Shown piece after piece: positions 1 through 8,234 of a stretch of 64,000 nucleotides of DNA. Every line of letters starts with the position of its first letter. Position 1 is the first letter of the stretch. Source of the stretch: Desulfitobacterium chlororespirans DSM 11544 (GTDB taxonomy: Bacteria > Bacillota > Desulfitobacteriia > Desulfitobacteriales > Desulfitobacteriaceae); the NCBI RefSeq assembly GCF_900143285.1, contig NZ_FRDN01000009.1, positions 186,001 through 250,000 of the forward strand, read 5' to 3'. Below the pieces are notes generated by a model. The model had not been told where the DNA came from, did not search any database, and saw only the letters and a list, made by a program, of their open reading frames with translations. Made by a program: the position numbers and the translations under genes.

Positions 1-1
1 C

Positions 2-724
2 GCAGCCGTTCTTTTGCAAAGACCGGACTTAGCAAAAAATCTTTTGACTCATTACAAGACTTCTACAGAAAAAATGCTGGCCGTTGAAACAAAAAGCCAT
101 ATTAGTGATAAAGAAATTATACAAAAAATGTTTATGGAGTCTCTGTTGCTCTATCCGAAAGTATCGGATAAGCTAAGTGAGGATGAAAAACATATCATAG
201 TGACACTTTCACAACAAGTAGCTGATAAATTTCAGATATCTCCCCTTGTAGTGGGAGAAACATCGGTGACAGCGGCAGCACCAGGGGATGTCTTAGGTTA
301 CGGCTATGTTTACACTCCAGCGCCTCCTGTTACAGTTCTAGTCTTAAAACTACAAGATTTTGACGCAGAGCAAAAAAAAGTGATAAATAACGACTATGAT
401 ACAAGATATCCTGCAGCTACAAGATTGTCTTCCGCTACTTATAACTACAACTGCCATTCATATGCATGGTATTTAGCTTCGAGCTCCAACCCGTGGTGGA
501 TGAATGATCCATCTGCATATATGTCTGAATCTCGTTATACACAAGTTACAAACCCCATAGCCGGCGACAAAGTATACTGGATTGGGACTCATTCTGGACT
601 TGTAACATCTGTAAGCGGTTCCAATATAACAGTTACCTCCAAATGGGGGGCTGCCGGCTTATATCGTCACCCCATTAATGATTGCCCATACCCCATTGTA
701 ATTCAAAAAACCTTTTGGAGATAA
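2..724 (+). CDS. Secreted NlpC/P60- or CHAP-like cysteine hydrolase, 5' truncated by window edge
   Basis: The reading frame is open to the window edge, so the true start lies upstream; the first in-frame start codon inside is TTG at 14. The C-terminal half carries YNCHSYAW with Cys147 (numbered from that TTG), followed about 45 residues later by GTHSGLV with His193. This Cys/His pairing and the order are typical of papain-fold cell-wall amidases and endopeptidases (NlpC/P60, CHAP). The N-terminal half is lysine and glutamate rich and unrecognised. It is followed at 7 bp by a lipoprotein gene, so the two may be co-expressed. The enzymatic assignment is inference from the motif pattern; substrate unknown. 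Confidence 0.6.
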   Translation, partial: AAVLLQRPDLAKNLLTHYKTSTEKMLAVETKSHISDKEIIQKMFMESLLLYPKVSDKLSEDEKHIIVTLSQQVADKFQISPLVVGETSVTAAAPGDVLGYGYVYTPAPPVTVLVLKLQDFDAEQKKVINNDYDTRYPAATRLSSATYNYNCHSYAWYLASSSNPWWMNDPSAYMSESRYTQVTNPIAGDKVYWIGTHSGLVTSVSGSNITVTSKWGAAGLYRHPINDCPYPIVIQKTFWR

Positions 725-731
725 GTGAGCA

Positions 732-1208
732 GTGGCTAAAATAATAGTGCACAGGGTTTTACGTGGCATTCTTTTCGCTTTTGTGTTTATATCCATCATG
801 ACGGCAATATTAGCATGTGGTAATCCCGATTCATTGAATGTGATTCAAAAAAAGAAAGATGAGATTTCCTTGGAAATTAGTAATACAAAAAGGATCAGCA
901 TCTATGATATAGTCAGCAGTGATAGCAATAATAATACCCATTTTACGGATCCGGCAATCATAAAGCAGATTGAGGATTTATTTAACAAAACGTCTTTTCT
1001 AAAATGCGAAGATAATAGCATACAAGGCTACTCCCTTTTTATTACCTTTTCCAACGACACGTTTTCCAGTGACAGTAATTCACTTCACTTTTTTGTTTAC
1101 GCAAATGACATTGTCGATATTGATGGGATAAAATACAAATCGAGGGATAGTATTTTTGATGCAATCAATGATTTCTATCTTCAAAAAAAAATCTCTCCTC
1201 CAAGATAA
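732..1208 (+). CDS. Small lipoprotein of unknown function
   Basis: A 158-residue product starting at GTG, 7 bp after the stop of the upstream gene. Residues 10-28 form a hydrophobic signal segment ending in a lipobox-like AILAC, which places the lipidated cysteine at position 29. The mature part is charged and hydrophilic with no recognised domain. Tight spacing suggests an operon with the cysteine-hydrolase-like gene. It could be an anchor or partner of that enzyme, or an unrelated surface protein; nothing in the sequence decides this. Confidence 0.6.
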   Translation: MAKIIVHRVLRGILFAFVFISIMTAILACGNPDSLNVIQKKKDEISLEISNTKRISIYDIVSSDSNNNTHFTDPAIIKQIEDLFNKTSFLKCEDNSIQGYSLFITFSNDTFSSDSNSLHFFVYANDIVDIDGIKYKSRDSIFDAINDFYLQKKISPPR

Positions 1209-1223
1209 TTATGGACCTCAAAA

Positions 1224-1407
1224 CCGTACCACCCACATTCCCCGGAGCTATCGTTCCAATTACGGTCAGGACCGCTATAAATCTATGTGTCCTTTATGTA
1301 ACTCTTTCCGAAATTAAACCTAGGATGCAAGCATAAGCGCAGATAACTGGGATTATATTCTCATTAAAGAAAGCGAAGAATCTCCCTGGGTTATCCATAA
1401 TTGGTGA
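1224..1407 (+). pseudogene. Decayed 3' end of a secreted-protein gene (DUF4829-like tail)
   Basis: One plus-strand frame reads a GQDRYKSM stretch and, after two in-frame stops near 1313-1320, ends with WDYILIKESEESPWVIHNW and a stop at 1405. A tail of the form W-aromatic-x-L-x-K-E-x-S-P-W-x-I-x-x-W is typical of small Firmicute secreted proteins such as DUF4829. The middle part (YVTLSEIK) fits better in another frame, consistent with frameshifts. A hairpin terminator follows 10 bp after the stop. I read it as the eroded end of a gene. Confidence 0.35.
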
Positions 1408-1416
1408 GTTTGAAAC

Positions 1417-1456
1417 AAAGCAAGCCTCCGGAGAGCTTCTCCAACAGGCTTGCTTT
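1417..1456. terminator. Bidirectional rho-independent terminator
   Basis: An 11-bp perfect stem, AAAGCAAGCCT pairing with AGGCTTGCTTT, has a structured loop (GGAGA/TCTCC) and T-rich flanks on both sides. It lies between the plus-strand genes at the left edge and the minus-strand nfnAB genes that converge on it, so it can serve both. Confidence 0.75.
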
Positions 1457-1504
1457 ATTTCTGGCCTATATATTATCCGAATTACCTGAACCTTACCGCA
1501 GTAA

Positions 1505-2896
1505 TTAACCCTTATTCTTAAGATAGGCGTTAATTCCCGCGGCCGCTTTCTTGCCGGCTCCCATAGCCAGAATAACCGTAGCGGCACCGGTCACAATATC
1601 GCCCCCGGCGAACACTCCGGGAATGGAGGTCTCCAGGGTTTCTTCATTGACGACGATATTGCCCCATTTGTTCAGTTCCAAGCCTTCCGTGGATTGGGTG
1701 ACCAAAGGATTAGGACCTTGCCCAATGGCGACAACCACCGTATCCACTTCGATCTCAAACTCCGAGCCAGGAATAGCCACAGGTTTACGGCGTCCAGATG
1801 CATCCGGTTCTCCCAGCTCATAGCGGAGACAGGTCAAGGATTTGACCGCACCCTTTTCATCCCCTTGGATGGCTACCGGGTTGGTGAGAAGCTGAAAGTT
1901 AACCCCTTCCTCCTCGGCGTGCTCAAGCTCTTCATGACGAGCCGGCATTTCCGCCCGGGAACGACGATAGACAATGCTGACCTCTTCCGCACCCAGGCGC
2001 AGCGCCGTACGGGCGGCATCCATAGCCACGTTGCCGGCCCCAAAAACAGCAACCTTCTTGCCTATTTTAACCGGGGTCTTATACTCAGGGAAGCGATATC
2101 CCTTCATAAGGTTGGTACGGGTTAAGAACTCATTGGCGGAATAGACACCATTTAAGTTTTCACCGGGAATTCCCAGGAAATTAGGCAGTCCGGCCCCTGT
2201 GCCGATGAACACCGCATCATAGCCGTTTTGCATAAGCTCATGGACGGAGGTCACTTTACCCACCACTTGATTAACCAGAATCTCCACACCCATGGGCTCC
2301 AAATTGCAAATCTCATTTTGAACAATATCTTTGGGCAGACGGAACTCAGGAATACCATACATCAACACGCCGCCGGCCACATGGAGGGCTTCGAAGATCG
2401 TCACCTTGTGCCCGGCCTTAGCCAAATCGCCCGCACAGGCTAATCCTGCCGGACCGGCACCGATGATCGCAACCTTCTTGCCGCTGGGCTGAGCCACTTC
2501 GGGAATCTTACATCCTTTGCTGATTTCATAATCAGCCACAAAGCGCTCCAAACGGCCAATGGCCACCGATTCACCTTTGATGCCTAAGATACATTTAGCC
2601 TCACATTGGGACTCCTGGGGGCAAACCCGGCCGCACACCGCGGGCAGAGAACTGCTCTGCTTGATAATCCCTGCGGCTTCCTCAAACTTCTCTTCCGTGA
2701 TTTTTTGAATGAATTCAGGAATGGCAATATTCACAGGGCAGCCTTCAACACATTTCGGTTTCTTGCATTGGAGACAACGCTGAGCTTCTTCGATAGCCGT
2801 TTCCGATGCATATCCCAAAGCAACTTCATTGAAATTGTGAGCACGCTCTTTAGGATCCTGGCAGGGCATTTCATGACGGGGTACTTTTAAAGCCAT
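1505..2896 (-). CDS. nfnB: NfnB / GltD-like flavin and Fe-S oxidoreductase subunit
   Basis: Large subunit of the electron-bifurcating NADH-dependent reduced ferredoxin:NADP+ oxidoreductase; the same fold occurs in the glutamate synthase small subunit and in sulfide dehydrogenase SudA, so those names also appear for this family. The 463-residue product has two N-terminal cysteine clusters (C41, C44, C49, C53 and C88, C92, C98, C102), a first dinucleotide fold GAGPAG at 146-151 and a second one with GAGNVAMDAAR around 290. The start at 2896 is chosen because GAAAGGGGG lies 12 bp upstream and nfnA ends 2 bp before. Cytoplasmic. Immediate pairing with nfnA and absence of a large glutamate synthase gene favour Nfn over GltD. 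Confidence 0.85.
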   Translation of the reverse strand: MALKVPRHEMPCQDPKERAHNFNEVALGYASETAIEEAQRCLQCKKPKCVEGCPVNIAIPEFIQKITEEKFEEAAGIIKQSSSLPAVCGRVCPQESQCEAKCILGIKGESVAIGRLERFVADYEISKGCKIPEVAQPSGKKVAIIGAGPAGLACAGDLAKAGHKVTIFEALHVAGGVLMYGIPEFRLPKDIVQNEICNLEPMGVEILVNQVVGKVTSVHELMQNGYDAVFIGTGAGLPNFLGIPGENLNGVYSANEFLTRTNLMKGYRFPEYKTPVKIGKKVAVFGAGNVAMDAARTALRLGAEEVSIVYRRSRAEMPARHEELEHAEEEGVNFQLLTNPVAIQGDEKGAVKSLTCLRYELGEPDASGRRKPVAIPGSEFEIEVDTVVVAIGQGPNPLVTQSTEGLELNKWGNIVVNEETLETSIPGVFAGGDIVTGAATVILAMGAGKKAAAGINAYLKNKG

Positions 2897-2898
2897 GA

Positions 2899-3747
2899 TT
2901 ATTGCGCCCCCTTTCCACAATCACAGTCTTTGGAGATTTTGGCACGTTCTTCTTCATCTTTATAAAAACTGAGCCGTTTCATTGCCAGATCGAAATCCAC
3001 CAGATGACCGTCAAACTCGGGGCCATCCACACAGGCAAATTTGGTTTCATCCCCTACACTGAGACGGCAGGCGCCACACATCCCTGTTCCATCCACCATG
3101 ATGGGATTCATGCTGACGATGGTCTTGATCCCTAAGGGACGGGTAAAATTGGCTACAGAACGCATCATAACCACCGGTCCGATAGCCCAAATGGCATCAA
3201 TCTTAGTGCCTTGAGCGATAATCTGCTCCAGGCCATTGGTGACGAAGCCTTTGACCCCTTTGCTGCCATCATCAGTGGCAATCACCAGCTCATCACTAAT
3301 AGCAGCCATCTCTTCTTCAAGAATAAGGATATCGGCGCTGCGGGCGCCAATTACAGATATGAGCTTGTTGCCGGCTTCTTTTAAAGCCCGGGCAATGGGG
3401 TATACCGGTGCCACGCCAAGCCCGCCGCCGATACAAACCACCGTACCAAGATTTTCGATTTCAGAAGGGACTCCCAAGGGACCTACAAAATCAAGGAAAT
3501 AGCTTCCTTCCTCCATGGAGTTAATCATCGCTGAGGAATAGCCTACATCCTGAATAACAATAGTGATGGTGCCCTTTTCCCGATCAAAGTCCATGACTGT
3601 AAGCGGGATACGTTCAGATTGTTCATCCATACGCACAATGACAAATTGGCCTGGTTCAACTTTTGCTGCGACGGCCGGAGCTTCAACTTCCAGCAAAACA
3701 ATGCAAGGAGCTGAAGCAAGCTGCCTTCTTTTCACTACCCGATACAC
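2899..3747 (-). CDS. nfnA: NfnA / ferredoxin-NADP reductase-like subunit
   Basis: Small subunit of the Nfn transhydrogenase: binds FAD, NAD(H) and a 2Fe-2S cluster. The roughly 282-residue product has the FAD-binding stretch IPLTVMDF, the nucleotide-binding GGGLGVAP, and a C-terminal cysteine set (DGTGMCGACRLSV then FACVDGPEF) typical of the dihydroorotate dehydrogenase electron-transfer subunit family. The first GTG at 3753 touches the Shine-Dalgarno AAGGAGG; the GTG at 3747, 7 bp from it, is the better start. Co-transcribed with nfnB. PyrK and SudB are paralogues, but no pyrD lies nearby. Confidence 0.85.
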   Translation of the reverse strand: MYRVVKRRQLASAPCIVLLEVEAPAVAAKVEPGQFVIVRMDEQSERIPLTVMDFDREKGTITIVIQDVGYSSAMINSMEEGSYFLDFVGPLGVPSEIENLGTVVCIGGGLGVAPVYPIARALKEAGNKLISVIGARSADILILEEEMAAISDELVIATDDGSKGVKGFVTNGLEQIIAQGTKIDAIWAIGPVVMMRSVANFTRPLGIKTIVSMNPIMVDGTGMCGACRLSVGDETKFACVDGPEFDGHLVDFDLAMKRLSFYKDEEERAKISKDCDCGKGAQ

Positions 3748-3822
3748 GTACACTCCTCCTTAATTTCATGCAAAAAAATAATAACTTTCTAACTATTCGA
3801 TATGGTCTGTCATATCTCCTGC

Positions 3823-4776
3823 CTAAATTATACATCCCCTGACTTTTTCAAGGGCAAGCAGGGCTACACCAATCGCGTTATCCCGGCTCCAATCAGGCTC
3901 CGCCCAGTGGAGATTGGCATGTCGAGCCAGTCTCTTTTTCAGCTCTTTGCGGATAAATTGATTGGAAGCTACACCACCTACAATGAGAATCTCTGACAAT
4001 GCGGTTTTTTCCATTCCCGACTGCAGTAATTTCCCTAAAGTCCGCACAATACACCCTTCCACGGCACGAGCTACGTCGGCAGGATTCTTCCCCTGATCAA
4101 TTAACCTTTGGGCAGCGGTCTCCACTCCGGAAAAGCTCACTTCAAAGCCCCTGACAGCGGAAGGAAGCCAGGCCGCTGCCCCGGGATCAGCCTGACGGGC
4201 CAACTCCTCCAAGCTTTTGCCCGCGGGGAAGGGCAGTCCTAAACGGACTCCTACCCGATCCACGAATTGACCGGCATGAAGATCCGTTGTCCCTCCCAAA
4301 AGCCGTATCGCAAGTTTCCCGGGCTGAGCATGGTGGACTTCCAACAACTCAGTGGTTCCGCCTGAAACATGAATGGCCAGGAAATGGGATTCTTTAAGCT
4401 TGCTGGAAGCAACTCCTGCCGCTAAATGTCCTTCCTGGTGACTGGTTTCAACCAAAGGGATGCACCGGGCAGAGGCCATCGCCGCTGCCACACCATATCC
4501 GGGCAGAAAAACCGGCATATAAGACTCTTTGAGAGGACGGGGTGCAGTGCTTACTCCCAGAGCGCTGACTTTCTCCCAATATTCGGGAGGCACCGCGGTC
4601 ACCAGCTGGGGCAAATTCTGAACATGCTGAAAAAGGGCTGCCGATTGAGCAAGCCCTCTTTCACCTTCTGGAACAGTCAAGATCTTCCTGTTTTCATAGA
4701 CCAGTCCAGCCTGCTCATCCACAATCGCCAATGAAGTGGTATATGCACTTGTATCAATCCCGAGATAGAGTGTCAT
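3823..4776 (-). CDS. TsaD/Kae1-like (peptidase M22 family) paralogue
   Basis: The 318-residue product has the ASKHA-type N-terminus GIDTSAYTTSLAIVD and the metal-ligand pair SHQEGH (H113, H117) of the TsaD/Kae1 family, plus VSGGTTELLEV and a C-terminal VGGVASN. Canonical TsaD begins with a GIETSCDET-type sequence; this protein differs there, so it is probably the clostridial Kae1-like paralogue and not the tRNA t6A synthesis enzyme itself. ATG at 4776 overlaps the end of nusB by 23 bp, so translation is likely coupled. The function of this paralogue is not established. Confidence 0.75.
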   Translation of the reverse strand: MTLYLGIDTSAYTTSLAIVDEQAGLVYENRKILTVPEGERGLAQSAALFQHVQNLPQLVTAVPPEYWEKVSALGVSTAPRPLKESYMPVFLPGYGVAAAMASARCIPLVETSHQEGHLAAGVASSKLKESHFLAIHVSGGTTELLEVHHAQPGKLAIRLLGGTTDLHAGQFVDRVGVRLGLPFPAGKSLEELARQADPGAAAWLPSAVRGFEVSFSGVETAAQRLIDQGKNPADVARAVEGCIVRTLGKLLQSGMEKTALSEILIVGGVASNQFIRKELKKRLARHANLHWAEPDWSRDNAIGVALLALEKVRGCII

Positions 4777-5200
4777 TCCCTTTTTCATCCTTTTTGTTGA
4801 CGCTTTCCACGACTTTATCCAAGATGCCATTGATAAATTTGCCGGATTCTTCACTGCCATAGCGTTTGGCAATCTCTATCGCTTCATTAATGGTCACCCG
4901 GCCGGGAATATCTTTCCGAAAGAGGATTTCATAACTGGCAAGGCGTAAAAGATTCCGATCCACATTAGCCATGCGGGCTAATGACCAGCCTTCGGATAAT
5001 TTCTCCAGATTCTCATCGATCACTTCTTTATGAGTCAGTGTTCCTTCCGCCAGTTCCTCTGCAAAAGGAATACTTCCTTCCGGAACAGCAAATTCATCCG
5101 CCCATTTGTGAATTGCGGACTTCAGGTCCTGGCTTTCCCCAGTCATCTCCAGCTGGAATAAAACTTGCAATGCGGTTTCCCGAGCTAATCTGCGGCTCAT
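4754..5200 (-). CDS. nusB: Transcription antitermination factor NusB
   Basis: Binds boxA RNA together with NusE (S10) and promotes antitermination of rRNA operons. The 148-residue product begins with the family signature SRRLARETALQVLFQLEM and has the helical C-terminal SYEILFRKDIPGRVTINEAIEIAKRYG. Length is normal. ATG at 5200 has AGGAGG at good spacing. It lies downstream of asp23-amaP and overlaps the TsaD-like gene, an arrangement common in clostridia. Confidence 0.95.
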   Translation of the reverse strand: MSRRLARETALQVLFQLEMTGESQDLKSAIHKWADEFAVPEGSIPFAEELAEGTLTHKEVIDENLEKLSEGWSLARMANVDRNLLRLASYEILFRKDIPGRVTINEAIEIAKRYGSEESGKFINGILDKVVESVNKKDEKGNDTLSRD

Positions 5201-5314
5201 AGGTTCCTCCTAGAATTATTTGTTATGATCATGTCGCCAAGAACTCTGATTCTATGTATTATTTTCTGCTTTCCCAGTATGTATTGGGGTACAGTTCCTG
5301 TCCCTCGGTTCCAC

Positions 5315-5839
5315 TTACCTGACTCGCGGCGGACGATTGGATTGAACGGGATCCAGCCGGCGTGCCAATACTTTCACCTCGGCAACTTTGATGCCTGTAA
5401 AGCGTTCTACATCCTCTTTAATTTGAGTTTGCAGCTGCTCCGACACCTCCGGAATCACCGTTTCAAAATTAAACTGACAATCCAGCAAAATCTCCAAGCC
5501 ATCCTCCCTTTGCTTAATCAAGGGTTTAACCAGTCGCACTTCGTTTTTACTCTGAGCACTGCGTACAATAAGATCTCCAATAGCATCCACGGTAACCCGC
5601 ACTTCACCTAACTGGGAAACTGTCCGAAAGGTGTTGTCTATGCTTTTTCGCGGCTTTAAAAAGGGTAATATCCCCAGGATCATGATCAAGATGGCTATGA
5701 CTAGGCTTTCCCAAGTATTCGTCCTTAACCAATCCAATCCGGACAATAAAAGTTCATAAGGGAGTTCCCACCCCGTACTTATGGCTAGAATACATCCCCC
5801 TATAACCACCAATAAGGCACCAACACTATACCCTAACAA
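5315..5839 (-). CDS. amaP: Alkaline shock response membrane anchor protein AmaP
   Basis: Membrane protein that in Firmicutes anchors Asp23-family proteins at the cytoplasmic membrane. It has two membrane segments (about residues 5-22 and 45-63) and a soluble C-terminal domain resembling Asp23 itself (repeated V-x-V-D-x-x-G-type strands). Two starts compete: GTG-GTG at 5851, with a G-rich tract 14 bp upstream, and TTG at 5839, preceded by TAAGGTGGTGACC, a near-perfect complement of the 16S tail at correct spacing. I chose TTG. The asp23 gene is immediately upstream, separated by a striking hairpin. Confidence 0.8.
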   Translation of the reverse strand: MLGYSVGALLVVIGGCILAISTGWELPYELLLSGLDWLRTNTWESLVIAILIMILGILPFLKPRKSIDNTFRTVSQLGEVRVTVDAIGDLIVRSAQSKNEVRLVKPLIKQREDGLEILLDCQFNFETVIPEVSEQLQTQIKEDVERFTGIKVAEVKVLARRLDPVQSNRPPRVR

Positions 5840-5861
5840 ACCGGTCACCACCTTATATTTG

Positions 5862-5893
5862 TTTACCCCCCCTGGTCCACCAGGGGGGGTAAA
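5862..5893. other. Perfect 14-bp G/C-run hairpin between asp23 and amaP
   Basis: TTTACCCCCCCTGG is followed by a 4-nt loop and its exact reverse complement. Each arm holds seven consecutive C or G. There is no T-run after it on either strand, so it is not a standard terminator. It starts 10 bp after the asp23 stop and ends about 23 bp before the amaP start on the mRNA. It probably stabilises or separates the two messages. Confidence 0.7.
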
Positions 5894-5902
5894 TCCGTTT
5901 GC

Positions 5903-6301
5903 TTATTTTAACCGAGCAAGCTCTTCATCCTTAATCTCAGGAACTGGACGAAAATTAACTCCCTGGACATGAACATTGGTTTCGACGACCAGAAGGCCCG
6001 TCATGCTTTCAATAGCCTCTTTCACGGCTTCTTGAACCTTTAAAGACACTTCAGGTATTGACACACCGTATTCCACAACGAGATAAAGATTCACAGCAGC
6101 TTCCTGTTCCCCAACTTCAACCTTAACACCCTTGGAGAGGTTCTTGCCACGACCAAGCATCTGGGCAATATCTCCCACCAGGCCGCCGCTCATACCGGCT
6201 ACACCTTCCACTTGGGAAGCGGCCAGGCCGGCAATAATTTCCACGACTTCATCCGCGATCTTGATCGTTCCCAGTGCATTTTCTATATCTGGTTTTTCCA
6301 T
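5903..6301 (-). CDS. Asp23/Gls24 family envelope stress protein
   Basis: The 132-residue product matches the Asp23/Gls24 (DUF322) pattern: N-terminal IKIADEVVEIIAGLAASQVEGV, a central VEVGEQEAAVNLYLVVEYG strand pair, and C-terminal TGLLVVETNVHVQGVNF. These cytosolic proteins assemble near the membrane through AmaP, encoded next door, and are linked to cell-envelope homeostasis. A good sigma-A promoter lies just upstream, making this the first gene of the asp23-amaP-nusB-TsaD-like unit. Confidence 0.9.
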   Translation of the reverse strand: MEKPDIENALGTIKIADEVVEIIAGLAASQVEGVAGMSGGLVGDIAQMLGRGKNLSKGVKVEVGEQEAAVNLYLVVEYGVSIPEVSLKVQEAVKEAIESMTGLLVVETNVHVQGVNFRPVPEIKDEELARLK

Positions 6302-6347
6302 AGTTTCACCTCATCATCCACATATTAATCCATAAGTATCTTTTGTC

Positions 6348-6376
6348 ATTATAACAAAAGAAGACCATGCTGGCAA
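6348..6376 (-). promoter_or_regulatory. Sigma-A-type promoter for asp23-amaP-nusB
   Basis: On the minus strand TTGCCA (6371-6376) is separated by 17 bp from TATAAT (6348-6353), about 47 bp before the asp23 start. Confidence 0.65.
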
Positions 6377-6391
6377 AGGTGAATGTACTAT

Positions 6392-7738
6392 CTATTCTCC
6401 TAAAATCCGCCTTTGGATAAAGTTAGTATAGACTTCTCCCCGACGGAAAAAGGCATTGTCCAGTACCTTGAGATGGAAGGGAATGGTGGTATGTACTCCT
6501 TCAATATAAAACTCTTCCAAAGCACGTTTCATTCTTTGGATCGCTTCTTCCCGATCAGCACCCCAGACGATCAATTTTCCGATCATGGAGTCATAATAGG
6601 GGGGGATGGTGTAGCCCTGATAAGCGGCACTATCCACCCGAACTCCGGGACCGCCGGGCGGGTGATAGAACTCAATGGTTCCTGGGGAGGGCATAAAGTT
6701 CTTCTCTGAGTTTTCAGCATTAATCCGGCATTCCATAGCCCAGCCACGAATTTGCACATCTTCCTGGGCAATTCCCAAAGGCTCTCCCGCCGCAACGCGA
6801 ATCTGAGCCTTCAACAGATCAATTCCTGTTACAAATTCAGTCACCGGATGCTCCACCTGAATTCGCGTATTCATCTCAATGAAATAGTAATCTCCATGCT
6901 TATCCAAGAGAAACTCGATGGTTCCGGCACTGGAATAATCAGCAGCCTTGGCAGCCTTTATCGCTGCTTCTCCCATGGCCTTACGCAGTTCAGGGGTAAG
7001 GGCGCTGGAAGGAGCCTCCTCCAGCAGTTTCTGATTTCTTCTTTGCAGGGAGCAATCCCTTTCTCCGAGATGAATCACATTGCCGTGTTTATCCGCTAAA
7101 ATCTGAAACTCAATATGACGAGGTTCCTCCACGTACTTCTCCAGATAAATCTCCGAATTGCCAAAAGCAGCTTGTGCTTCGCTTTGGGCAGCTTGAATAG
7201 ATTTGGCCAGCTCCTTGGGGTTTTGGGCAATGCGCATCCCTTTACCCCCGCCTCCTGCTGAGGCTTTGATCATGACGGGGTAGCCAATCTCCTTAGCCAG
7301 AACTGAGGCGGATTCCACATCGGTGAGCACCTCTTTGGAGCCGGGAACCACCGGAACTCCCGCCTCGATCATAGTCTTGCGCGCCGTAGCCTTATCCCCC
7401 ATGGTTTCAATGGCTCGCGGCGAGGGACCGATAAAGGTGATGCCGCAGGACTCACAAATCTCGGCGAACCGTGCATTCTCCGATAAAAAGCCATAACCGG
7501 GATGAATGGCATCCACACCGGTTAACTCAGCAGCGCTGATGATATTGGGGATATTTAAATAACTCTTAGTCGAAGGATGGGGACCGATGCAGACGGCCTG
7601 GTCCGCTTCCCGGACATGCAGGGCATCCCGATCCGCCTCGGAAAAGACGGCCACGGTCTCAATGTCCATCTCCCGGCAGGCCCTGATAATCCGTAAGGCA
7701 ATTTCTCCCCGATTGGCTATTAATACCTTTTTAAACAT
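6392..7738 (-). CDS. accC: Biotin carboxylase (AccC / PycA type)
   Basis: Carboxylates the biotin on the carrier protein using ATP and bicarbonate. The 448-residue product opens with [19 protein letters not shown], has the ATP-grasp glycine-rich loop [14 protein letters not shown] near 160-172 and the catalytic [14 protein letters not shown] near 286-300. The ATG at 7738 is the family start; further upstream codons read into the neighbouring gene. It follows the carboxyltransferase/AccB fusion by 16 bp, so it may serve pyruvate carboxylation, acetyl-CoA carboxylation or both through the shared carrier. Confidence 0.93.
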   Translation of the reverse strand: MFKKVLIANRGEIALRIIRACREMDIETVAVFSEADRDALHVREADQAVCIGPHPSTKSYLNIPNIISAAELTGVDAIHPGYGFLSENARFAEICESCGITFIGPSPRAIETMGDKATARKTMIEAGVPVVPGSKEVLTDVESASVLAKEIGYPVMIKASAGGGGKGMRIAQNPKELAKSIQAAQSEAQAAFGNSEIYLEKYVEEPRHIEFQILADKHGNVIHLGERDCSLQRRNQKLLEEAPSSALTPELRKAMGEAAIKAAKAADYSSAGTIEFLLDKHGDYYFIEMNTRIQVEHPVTEFVTGIDLLKAQIRVAAGEPLGIAQEDVQIRGWAMECRINAENSEKNFMPSPGTIEFYHPPGGPGVRVDSAAYQGYTIPPYYDSMIGKLIVWGADREEAIQRMKRALEEFYIEGVHTTIPFHLKVLDNAFFRRGEVYTNFIQRRILGE

Positions 7739-7754
7739 GCTGCCTATCTCCTCA

Positions 7755-8234
7755 TTATTCAACTGCAAACAAAGGTTGACCGAACTCCACCGGCTGGCCG
7801 TTTTCAACCAAAATTTCCACGATGCGTCCACTGATTTCCGCTTCTATCTCATTCATGAGCTTCATCGCTTCAATGATGCATACCGTTTGGGATTCTTTCA
7901 CCATCTGTCCCCGCTCCACAAAAGATGGAGCATCCGGTGCCGGTGAACGGTAGAAAGTTCCCACCATAGGCGCCTTGATGTATTGCAGATTTTTCTTAGG
8001 AGCCTCGGCAGGGCTTTGCAGTTCCTGGGCAGCTTTAACCGGTGCACTGACCGCCGCCGGTGCAGGCTGGACAGCGGCTTCAGCAGTTCCGCCCATGACA
8101 GGCAGCGCCATGGCTGGTGCGGGCGTACTGCCCTTTTTAATGGAGACCTTTACTCCTTCACTTTCAAGGTTCAATTCGGTAATATCTGTGTCACCAATGA
8201 GTTTAATGAGCTCTTTAATTTCTTTTAAATCCAT
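7755..8234 (-). CDS. accB: Possible independently translated AccB (nested, in frame)
   Basis: Within the fusion gene, GAAGGAGGATTCCAAAATGG places AAGGAGG (8243-8249) exactly 8 nt before an in-frame ATG at 8234. Translation from there gives a 159-residue protein of normal AccB length and start, with the biotinylated lysine at position 125. Ribosomes could therefore make both a long fusion and a free biotin carrier for acetyl-CoA carboxylase. This is inference; no stop codon separates the two parts. Confidence 0.5.
   Translation of the reverse strand: MDLKEIKELIKLIGDTDITELNLESEGVKVSIKKGSTPAPAMALPVMGGTAEAAVQPAPAAVSAPVKAAQELQSPAEAPKKNLQYIKAPMVGTFYRSPAPDAPSFVERGQMVKESQTVCIIEAMKLMNEIEAEISGRIVEILVENGQPVEFGQPLFAVE

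Noticed and set aside
1210-1338. 42-codon plus-strand frame after the lipoprotein gene
   Set aside because: No ribosome site; better explained as part of a decayed gene read in several frames.
1694-2125. Plus-strand open frame opposite nfnB
   Set aside because: Antisense to conserved coding sequence; composition and missing ribosome site mark it as a shadow.
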